From Terebella lapidaria (lineage: Eukaryota > Annelida > Polychaeta > Terebellida > Terebellidae), in assembly GCA_949152475.1 (NCBI GenBank), contig OX424560.1, forward strand, positions 43,292,719 to 43,356,718: a stretch of 64,000 bases of DNA, given 5' to 3'. Position 1 is the first letter of the stretch, and each line of letters opens with the position of its first letter. The notes beneath the pieces are model-generated. The model was not told where the DNA came from, did no database searches, and saw only the letters and a list, made by a program, of their open reading frames with translations. Position numbers and translations under genes: made by a program. Of the stretch, positions 56,591-64,000 are shown piece after piece.

Positions 56591-57033
56591 TACTAGTTGC
56601 GTCTACATACATATACTCTACTTACCCCATTGTATGTACTCCATTCGTAAATATCCTCCGTATAATGTCCCGGTATTGCCTACTCATGATACTTGACACA
56701 AAATCATATGCCCACGCGGTACATTATATATTTCCCAATCCTCATTTTCCTTTGTATTTGAGCAGACAAACGTATGTTGTGGGATTTTGTTTGTCACTGT
56801 AATTGCTTGCCTTGTTGTTTCCCTTCATTGGACTTGGTTATTTCCCCGAAAATTTACCATTTAGCTAGCTACTATGAGATGACTAGATCCAAAGCCTGTG
56901 ACTGTTGTATCCCTTGCATGAAATAGGAGGTTCCCTCACTGCCATGAGATGCGTGTTGCCTGGTCCCTGCTTATTCAGCGAATGGCTGTTATACCTGGGT
57001 CCCTGAAGGTGGCAGCATAATCGGAATAGTGGG
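56591..57033. other. Unassigned stretch before the right TIR
   Basis: Contains the weak exon candidate at 56,626-56,687 on the minus strand. No other feature is recognised. Confidence 0.35.
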
Positions 57034-57262
57034 CAATTGACAAAAATCGTTTTCACATTTGTGGTTGATTTTTTTTTTCACATTTGTGGGTGAAGTTTTT
57101 TTCACATTTGTGGGTGAAGATTTTCACATTTGTGGGTAGTTGACAAAAAACGTTTTCACATTTGTGGTTGATTTTTTTACATTTGTGGGTGATTTACAAA
57201 ATTTGTTTTCACATTTGTGGGTTTTCACATTTGTGGGCGTTTTAACATTTGTGGGTTCAACA
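57034..57262. repeat. Right terminal inverted repeat of the 9.9-kb element
   Basis: Eight or nine CACATTTGTG blocks with T-rich linkers mirror the left repeat, with one extra TTCACATTTGTGGGTAGTTGACAAAAAACG-type unit (read in parts). It ends GTGGGTTCAACA. Confidence 0.85.
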
Positions 57263-57845
57263 GACGAGTCCGAAAATAACGTCCGTTTCGCTCTACGACG
57301 CACCATTTCCGAGATATGGATGAAAAGGAAAAATGCCGACTCAGCGAAAAAATTTAAGGTCAAGGTCAAAGGTCATCCATAATACCCCTTAGACATGTTT
57401 GTCTAGGATGATGAGTCCGTTTATAACGTCTGTTTCGCTCTACGACGCACCGTATCCGAGACATGCATCAGTGCCTCAAGGATGACTCAGCTAAAATAAT
57501 TTCGAGCCCTAGGTCAAAGGTCGTTTGACAGATCGGCCTCAATCGATAGGCTTCTACCCTGGTGATATATGAACCTCCATGCAAAGTTCCACAATCATTT
57601 CCATGATACTTTTTGAGTTATCGTGCGGAAACCAGAAACAGTGATTTCATCCTCACGGACCTCGGAGCCGGCTAAAAAACGATAGGCTTCTTCTACACAA
57701 CATTTCTGACCAGCGGTGAAAATTTGGCGAAGATACATGGAGGCAAACTGAAGTTATCGTGCGGAAACCAAAAAGTGAAAAAAAAGAAAAGAAAAAAAAT
57801 TTTTTTTTTGACAAAACCATAAAGGCATTTCTGCTGAAATGCCTT

Positions 57846-58810
57846 GAATATTCAGCATATATCATTTCCTAAGCTGTAAAGTCGATAATAAGTGGGTATA
57901 CGCCGTTTTGTATTCTGAATAAAATTCAAGGTCATCAAAATATTCAGTGTATATCATTTTCTATATGTCCACAATTGGTTCCCAAGCTATTAAGTCAATA
58001 GAGAAGCAAGATATTAGCTATTTTGTCCTTTGACCTGGAAAATGAGGTCAAAGGTCGAGTTCAAGGTCATGGCAATATTCAGCATATGTCATTTTCTATA
58101 TGTTCACAATTGATTCCTAAGCTGTAAAGTCGATAAGAAGCGAGATATTAGCCATTTTGTCCTGTGACCTTGAAAATTAGGTCAAAGGTCAAATTCAAGG
58201 TCATCAGAATATTCAGCATATAATATTTCCTATATGTCCACAATTGATTCCTAAGCTGTAAAGTCGATAATGAGCGAGATATAAGCCATTTTGTGCTCTT
58301 GACCTTGAAACTGAGGTCAGAGGTCAAATTCAAGGTCACGAGAATATTCAGCATATATAATTTCCTATATGTCCACAATTGATTCCTAGTCTCTAATCTC
58401 AATATTAAGTGAGAGATTTAGCATAATGTGTCCCATTATGGAGCATTTAAGACAGAATTCAACATGGGAAAGTCCCATTTGGGCCAAAATGGCCCACTTT
58501 GAGCGATTCAAGCGCAACAAAATTTATAGACATCATAGGATTACATATGAGGAGTGTTATATATCAGAAAAAAAAGTTACTGAACAGATTTTGGCCTAAG
58601 TAACGCACCTTACTCTGCTAATACTACTCACCCACTCAATGTATACCATATTTAATCCGTCTGGCACATTTTTAATCTTCATTGAATTTAGAAGAAATAG
58701 TAAGCTGCACTACATGGGCCCAGATTTTGAGAAAATGGCCGCCAAAGTCCAAAATCAGGCATTTTTCGTCGAAAGTGGCCGCCATATTGAAAAAAATGTG
58801 AAAATCAAAA
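57846..58810 (-). repeat. Family A satellite and element interior
   Basis: Four units continue the array split by family B copy 3. A perfect DR1 motif is at 58,179-58,191. From 58,430 the internal section (GGGCCAAAATGGCCCAC, ATGGCCGCCAAAGTCC) appears, carrying an insert with unrelated DNA at about 58,595-58,730. Confidence 0.8.
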
Positions 58811-60872
58811 ATTAGTCCTAGGGCTAAGAAAAGTTACCGTACAATATATATTTTGGACATTCTGTCCTGTGATCTTGAAAATGAGGTCAAAGGTCAAATT
58901 CAAGGTCATGGCAATAGTCTGCATATATCATTTCCTATATGTTCATAATTGATTCCTATGCTGTAAAGTCGATAAAAGTGAGATATTAGCCACTTTTCCT
59001 GTGACCTTGAAAATGAGGTTTCCAAGCTCAAACTCATTTCCAATTCATTTTCCAAATATCATTTCCTAAATGTCCACAATTGACTCCGAAGCTGTAAAGT
59101 CGATAATACACGAGATATTAGCCATTTTGTGCTCTTGACCTTGACTTTGAGGTCAGAGGTCAAATTCAAGGTCACAAGAATTTTCAGCATATATTATTTC
59201 CTATATGTCCACAAGTGATCCCTAAGCTGTTAACTCGATAATAAGGTAGATATTAGCCATTTTGTCCTGTGACTTTGAGAATGAGGTCAAATTCAAGGTC
59301 ATGACAATAATCTGCATATATCATTTCCTATATGTTCATAATTGATTCCTAAGCTGTAAAGTCGATAAGAAGCGAGATATTAACCTTTCTGTCCTGTGAC
59401 CTTGAAAATCAGGTCAAAGGTCAAATTCAAGGTCATCAGAATATTCCGCATATATCATTTCCTATATGTTCACAATTGATTCCTAAGCTGTAAAGGCGAT
59501 AATAAGCGAGATATTAGCCATTTTGTCATGTTGCCTTGAAAATGAGGTCAAAGGTCGAATTCAAGGTCACGAGAATATTCAGCATATACCATTTCCTATA
59601 TGTCCACAATTGATTCCTAGTCTCTAATCTGAATATTAGGTAAGATATTAGGCTTAATGTACGGCGGCCCAATGCTGTCAATATTCATGCCTGAGTTAAG
59701 TGTAGTTTTGAAATCAGTTTCATAGTTAGTAAACAGTTATTTTCAGTTATGAAACTAGTTTCTAGCAAGGCACAAACCCTTTACAACCGGCACAAACCTT
59801 TCTAGCAGGGCACAAACGTTTTTAGCAGGGTCAAGCTGTGTCTTTGTTCTGTGAGTAGGCTACTGGTAGTCTAGTACTACCAGTGAGCTCGACTTTTGAA
59901 TACAGTGATCTTATTGTCAAAATCAGGTTTACTAAAAAACTGTTTACTAACTAGGAAACTGATTTCAAACCTACTCTGTTATAAAGGTTTGCGCGCTGCT
60001 ATATAGGTTTGCGCCGTGTTGAAATGGTTTGTGCCATGCTAAAAAGGTTTGTGCCGTGCTAAAAAGGTTTGCACCAAGTTAAAAAGGTTTGTGCCGTGTT
60101 ATAAAGGTTTATGCCCTGCTATAAAGGTTTGTGCCGTGTTAAAAAGGTTTGTGCCCTGCTATAAAGGTTTGTGCCATGTTAAAAAGGTTTGCGCCCGTTA
60201 TAAAGGTTTGCGCCATGTTAAAAAGGTTTGTGCCGTGTTATAAAGGTTTATGCCCTGTTATAAAGGTTTGTGCCGTGCTAGAAAGGTTTGCGCCATGCTA
60301 GAAAGGTTTGCACCCTGCTAAAAACGTTTGTGCCGGGTGTAAAGGGTTTGTACCTTGCTAGAAACTAGTTTCATAACTGAAAATAACTGTTTACTATGAA
60401 ACTGATTTCAAAACTACTCTTAACTCAGGCATGAATAATGGCAGCATTGGGCTGCCGTATTAATGTGTCCCATTATAAAGCATAGGAGAATTTAACATGG
60501 GAAAGTCCCATTTGGGCCGAGTTTGGGCCAAAATGGTCCACTTTGATTGATTCAAGGGTAACGAAACTTATACACATCTCTCAGGGGCATATATAAGGAG
60601 TGTTATGCATCAATAAGAATTACTAAACAGGTTTGGAAAAAACAACCATCAAAGTCTAAAATTGGCCATTTTTCGTCAAAAATTGCCGCCATTTTGAAAA
60701 AATTGCGAAAATCAAAAAACAAAAAAATATCTCCTTCTCAAAATATTTTTAGGTATTTTTGTTCAAAATTTCAGAAAGATTCGACTGTATACTTTAAAGA
60801 TAAAAATGTATACGGACGACGGACGCAACGTCATGCCAATAGGTTATCGGACCAAAGGTCCGGTAACCTAAT
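58805..60872 (-). mobile_element. Family A element copy with both ends, minus
   Basis: On the minus strand it starts GGTTACCGGACCTTTGGTCC near 60,872 with GACGTTGCGTCCGTCGTCCG. It contains satellite units at 58,860-59,655 (perfect DR1 motifs at 58,884-58,896 and 59,411-59,423) and ends ATTGTACGGTAAC with TTAGCCCTAGGACTAA at 58,805. The TIR element at 59,660-60,459 is nested inside. Confidence 0.65.
59660..60459. mobile_element. TIR element with TACGGC ends and 6-bp target duplication
   Basis: The 800-bp element has inverted ends of about 150 bp starting TACGGC(G/A)GCCCAATGCTG. TTAATG flanks it (59,654-59,659 and 60,460-60,465) and the flanks rejoin the family A sequence. The centre is an array of about 20-bp units (AAAGGTTTGTGCCGTGTTAT). 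Between the left arm and the array sits an 89-bp block identical to 60,986-61,074. The ends resemble those of the element at 9,280-10,752. Confidence 0.85.
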
Positions 60873-60985
60873 ATCGGAAGATTGATATATCAAATTTTCT
60901 AACGCAATCATGACAATATATCGATACTAGTTTGCCCTCGATATGCCTCCACTAGAGTGCAGTCCTTCATATAACCGCCAGACTG

Positions 60986-61074
60986 TGACAATAAGATCAC
61001 TGTATTCAAAAGTCGAGCTCACTGGTAGTACTAGACTACCAGTAGCCTACTCACAGAACAAAGACACAGCTTGA
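60986..61074. repeat. 89-bp block, exact inverse of 59,831-59,919
   Basis: Every base of the 89 agrees in reverse complement with 59,831-59,919. Its middle is a palindrome (ACTGGTAGTACTAGACTACC AGT, read in parts). This copy lies immediately downstream of the cytochrome c gene, outside the TIR element. Confidence 0.95.
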
Positions 61075-61082
61075 CATCACAA

Positions 61083-61088
61083 TTTATT
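61083..61088 (-). promoter_or_regulatory. Candidate polyadenylation signal of the cytochrome c gene
   Basis: AATAAA on the minus strand lies about 355 bp after the stop codon and just before the 89-bp repeat block. It is the clearest such hexamer downstream of the gene, but use is not proven. Confidence 0.4.
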
Positions 61089-61440
61089 GAGTGGGTGTTG
61101 CATAAAATTTCTCTATTGTAAAAACAAACTATTTGTTATATTTAGAAATTTGGATTTGAAAGGTCCAGACAAACATCTGCATTCACAAAGCTCCAGCACT
61201 TTATAAACAATGGCGGCACAGTTCCCGACAATAAATAACCAAATATAGTTTTCCACCAGAATACACCTGTTAAAATAGTTGACAATACACTACACGCGAC
61301 AGTGACAAGAATTCAATAAGTTATCATGAGTGATCTAAACCATAGTAAAGCTATCAACATTGTGCTACCTGTGTTGAGACTAAAAAACAAGTGGTACATC
61401 GTAAAGATTTTCCTAATTTGATGTTAGAGTTTGTTGGCGA

Positions 61441-61897
61441 CTATTTGGTGGATTGCTCCAAGTAAGCGATCAAGTCCGCTCGTTCGTTCTTCTTCTTCAG
61501 GCCAGCAAAGATCATCTTGGTCCCGGGGATGTACTTTTTGGGGTTTTCCAAGTACACAAATAGCGTGTCTCGGCCCCACGTGATGCCTGCGAACAAACAG
61601 TAACATGAACGTCTAAAGTCTCTGATGTATTATTCCATGTACTGGTAGTGGATAATGCCCTACATAATACAGTATATAGTCCCACGCTCACACAGTCAAA
61701 CTGATCATTGTACCTTTGTTCTGGTTGGCAGCAGTGTACGAGAAGCCAGCTGCCTGACCAGTTTTGCGCCCAATCAGTCCGTGTAGGTTGGGGCCGGTTT
61801 TGTGCTTTCCGCCGCTCTCAACAGTGTGGCACTGTGCACATCTCTGAACGAACACCTTCTTTCCCTTCTCAGCGTCACCGGCCGGGATGTCTGCCAT
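61441..61897 (-). CDS. CYCS: Cytochrome c, two exons
   Basis: The product is the 109-residue soluble haem protein of the mitochondrial intermembrane space that carries electrons from complex III to cytochrome oxidase. Exon 1 (61,897-61,714) starts [18 protein letters not shown] and holds the haem-binding C20-A-Q-C23-H24. Exon 2 (61,586-61,441) follows GTTTGTTCGCAG and gives [28 protein letters not shown] with axial ligand M86, and the C-terminal helix ending QSTK. The 127-bp intron splits Gly62, equivalent to Gly56 of vertebrate cytochrome c where a conserved intron lies. An acceptor CATTGCAG at 61,913 shows a further intron in the 5' UTR. No defect is seen, and length and all key residues fit a functional gene. 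Confidence 0.97.
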
Positions 61898-62274
61898 TGT
61901 TACAGCGCTTATCTGCAATGGAGAAAACAAACTAAACTTGCATGCAATCAGTAATTACAAACATCTGTCCGAACACTATCAAACTCGGCCCAAAAAGTAA
62001 AACTTGTGTCGCCATCCCGGCCTCGCTTGAAATTAGACCTCGTTATATTATGAGGCTTATTCAGTACTACCAGTAACACAATGTTTTCAGTCAACTCCTA
62101 TATCTTGGAGAATCCTAACTCCAAAAGCATGAAAAGTGGCTCTCCAACCCAGTGAAGTAGCCATCGATATGGGAAGCCCATCACCAGGTTGAAGAGCCAC
62201 TTTTGGGGCTAGGAAAATCCTGGAGGGAGGTGGTGAAGGTGGATGGAAGCACCCACTAGAATCATAGCGTCCAA
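61898..62274. other. 5' region of cytochrome c and a small fold-back
   Basis: 61,898-61,912 is 5' UTR after the splice acceptor; the first exon should lie further right but cannot be recognised. At 62,100-62,230, TCCAAAAGCATGAAAAGTGG, CTCTCCAACC pairs with AGGTTGAAGAGCCACTTTTGG, giving a hairpin with arms of about 40 bp. Confidence 0.5.
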
Positions 62275-62600
62275 AACTAGACGTCAAGGCCTGAAGATGC
62301 CTTGGAGGCATTTCGGTGTGATGATTAATTTATAATATATACTAAATATCGACGAAAACGAAAAATGCCGACTCGGCAAAAAAAATTTAGAGTCAAGGTG
62401 AAAGTTCATCCATAATACCCTTAGACATGTTTGTCTAGTGCTATGAGTCCAAAAATAATGTCCGTTTCGCTCTACAACGCACCGTTTCCGAGATATCGAC
62501 GAAAACGATAAATGCCGACTCGGCAAAAACATTTCGGGTCAAGGTCAAAGTTCATTCACAATACCCCTGAGACATGTTTGTCTAGGGCGGCTTTGAGGAA
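62275..62600 (+). mobile_element. Family B element copy 4, 3'-truncated
   Basis: Begins AACTAGACGTCAAGGCCTGA with GATGCCTTGGAGGCATTTCGG, then two monomers (GCCGACTCGGCAAAA, TCGCTCTACAACGCACCG), and stops after GTTTGTCTAGGGCGG. The second end is missing. Confidence 0.75.
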
Positions 62601-62955
62601 AAAAATGCCTGCGAGATTGATTGACCTGAGTTTGATAGGCAACATGACACAAAAATTAACAACATGGCCAAAATAAAGATTCCTGAATCTTCCTTCACTC
62701 GTCAAATAGAGACAAAGAACCCAGTCCTTAATACTCTTATCAGCTGTAAAGCCATTTCATTGAATGCTCATCACAAGAGTACATGATTTCTCGTCTTTCC
62801 AATGTATTTTCGAGGAATTTTCTCTTCAATTGTGAATTCAATGATCCTACGTTAAACTTTTCAAAATGTTATTTTATTTTCAACCTAAACACAATGATTT
62901 TTCAATGTAAACGAGACAATCAGAGATTGCAGACCCTCGTCCTTCAGATTTAGTC
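62601..62955. other. Unassigned stretch
   Basis: No gene or repeat is recognised. Confidence 0.5.
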
Positions 62956-63763
62956 ACTAAAATTAGGCGATAATTGAGAGCTTTGGTCTTAAGACCATCG
63001 GTTTTACGCCATACGATTGGGAATTGGCCAAAGAAAAATACAAAAATAGGTTGAAAATTTAATATTGATTAGAACCTGAGTTATAGCCAATTATGTGATT
63101 TTCTTTTTTCCATTGCCATGGCAACCGTTTTCATCCGATTTTGGCAAAATTTGAAAGGGACTGAGCCACTACCATAGCACTCCAGCCCTATAAATTTCAA
63201 ATCGATCGGACCGTTTGCCTTTGAGTTATGAGCGCAGACACTTGCACTGAAACGTCGCTGGCCAAAAATAATTTTTCCAATTTTTCGACATCGGACGATA
63301 ATGGAGAGTTTTCGTCGTACGACCATCGGTCGTAAACCAAACGATCGGGAATTGGCCAAACAAAAATACAAAAATAGTTGAAAAAGTTAATATCAATTAG
63401 AACCGGAGTTAGAGACAATTATGTGATTTTCTTTTTTTTCCGTTGCCATGGCAACCATTTTCATCCTATTTTGGCAAAATTTTAAAGGGACTGAGCCACC
63501 AACATAGCACTCTTGCCCTATAAATTTCAAATCGATCGGGCCGTTTGCCTTTGAGTTATGAGCGCAGACATTTGCACTGAAACGTTGCTGGCCAAAAAAA
63601 ATTCGAAACCGTGACCCCCAATTTTTCGACTTCGGGCGATAATGGAGAGTTTTGGTCGTACGACCACGGTCCATATATCAGATGATCAGGAATTGGCCAT
63701 AGAAAAATACAAAATTAGTTAGAAAAATTAGCCCAAGGGCTAAGATAGGTTACCGGACAATTT
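62956..63763 (-). repeat. Two tandem units of about 355 bp ending in a family A end
   Basis: Each unit contains TGCCATGGCAACC, TTGGCAAAATTT(G/T)AAAGGGAC, TATAAATTTCAAATCGATCGG, GCCTTTGAGTTATGAGCGCAG and a GGACGATAATGGAGAGTTTT block. The second runs into TTAGCCCAAGGGCTAAGATAGGTTACC (read in parts) and CCGGACAATTTTGG at 63,726-63,763. The 73-96 residue minus ORFs repeat the same peptide and are not genes. Confidence 0.8.
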
Positions 63764-64000
63764 TGGTTTCAAGCATTGTAGGTGACATATGATTTTGAGA
63801 TTTACCAGTCAAGGTCATCTTTGTGAATCTCAATGTCACCATCAGGTATGCTGCATATGTTCATAATACAAACATATAAGTTTTATCAACAAGTATTTCG
63901 TGTGTAGAGGCCAATATCAGATTTTGAAATTCGCCCTTTTTTACAGGCTTATACACAATCCTAACCTGTATGTGCAAAAGTTTATGCTTCAGAGGCCACT
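63764..64000. other. Window end, unassigned
   Basis: A single CAGTCAAGGTCATC half-site is present. No gene is recognised. Confidence 0.4.

Larger units (their letters stand above)
47343..57262. mobile_element. 9.9-kb TIR element carrying a tyrosine-recombinase gene
   Basis: The ends are TGTTGAACCCACAAATG and its reverse complement. Inverted repeats run about 170-230 bp and consist of CCCACAAATGTGAAAA units. GACGAG flanks both sides (47,337-47,342 and 57,263-57,268), a 6-bp target duplication, and the flanks rejoin a family B monomer. The interior holds satellite DNA, a two-exon minus-strand recombinase gene (51,357-54,050) and AT- and pyrimidine-rich DNA. Known Crypton and DIRS elements use tyrosine recombinases but lack such TIRs and duplications, so either the gene arrived as a nested insert or the element is an unusual chimera. 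No DDE transposase, polymerase or capsid-like gene was seen. Confidence 0.75.
46692..57845 (+). mobile_element. Family B element copy 3, split by a 9.9-kb insertion
   Basis: The 5' part (46,692-47,342) begins AACTAGACGTCAAGGCC and has about four monomers. The 3' part (57,263-57,845) has the last monomer, the unique tail and the terminal AAGGCATTTC-TGCT-GAAATGCCTT palindrome. Between them lies the TIR element. Joining GGGCGACGAG to TCCGAAAATAACGTCC gives a perfect monomer. The copy itself lies in a family A array without an evident target duplication. Confidence 0.8.

Noticed and set aside
55963-56596. ORFs of up to 209 residues rich in Phe, Leu and Ser
   Set aside because: They read through a polypyrimidine tract and are open in all three plus frames, so composition explains them.

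Overview
The window looks like nuclear DNA of an invertebrate animal, probably a marine bilaterian. It is AT-rich, with introns (GT..AG), SINEs, LINE remnants and many DNA-transposon relics. I cannot fix the phylum from sequence alone. One ordinary host gene is clear: a two-exon cytochrome c gene at 61,441-61,897 (minus strand). Its intron splits a glycine codon at the position used by vertebrate cytochrome c genes. Most of the other 63 kb is repeat nested in repeat. Layout: (1) 1-6,690 and 34,885-36,943, 45,100-45,710, 46,457-46,691, 57,846-60,872 and 62,960-63,763 hold satellite family A, whose units of about 130 bp are rich in AGGTCA half-sites. A is carried by an element with palindromic ends (GGTTACCGGACC... 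and TTAGCCC/GGGCTAA). (2) 6,017-7,540 holds a tRNA-derived SINE and the 3' end of a CR1/L2-type LINE. (3) 7,537-10,985, 38,255-40,622, 46,692-57,845 and 62,275-62,600 hold family B, whose 140-150 bp monomers lie between short palindromic ends and may belong to a Helentron-like element. (4) 11,015-25,150 is a giant fold-back structure with two opposed arrays of a 73-bp satellite. (5) 25,369-28,804 is a PIF/Harbinger-like shell enclosing a unit with long inverted repeats that keeps first exons of a RecQ-type helicase and of a Cys-rich protein (Academ-like). (6) 28,805-34,050 and 37,585-45,090 are mostly unassigned, with small fold-backs, two copies of a TTAA-flanked MITE, a GC-rich minisatellite and a few exon-like ORFs.

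The most unusual object is at 47,343-57,262. It is a 9.9-kb insertion with terminal inverted repeats (TGTTGAACCC...GGGTTCAACA) and a 6-bp target duplication (GACGAG). It interrupts a family B copy that itself interrupts a family A array. It contains a two-exon gene on the minus strand. Exon 1 has a SAP-like segment. Exon 2 has a zinc ribbon, a domain strikingly like the plant ALOG DNA-binding domain, and a tyrosine-recombinase catalytic domain with its R, H-x-x-R, W and Y residues visible. The 5' part of exon 2 is tandemly duplicated with its splice acceptor.

Four MITE-like or TIR elements can be bounded exactly by target duplications: two hAT-type (8 bp) and two with TACGG(C/T) ends (6 bp). 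Almost all other ORFs are fortuitous readings through satellites or homopolymers. All calls come from reading the sequence; no database was searched.
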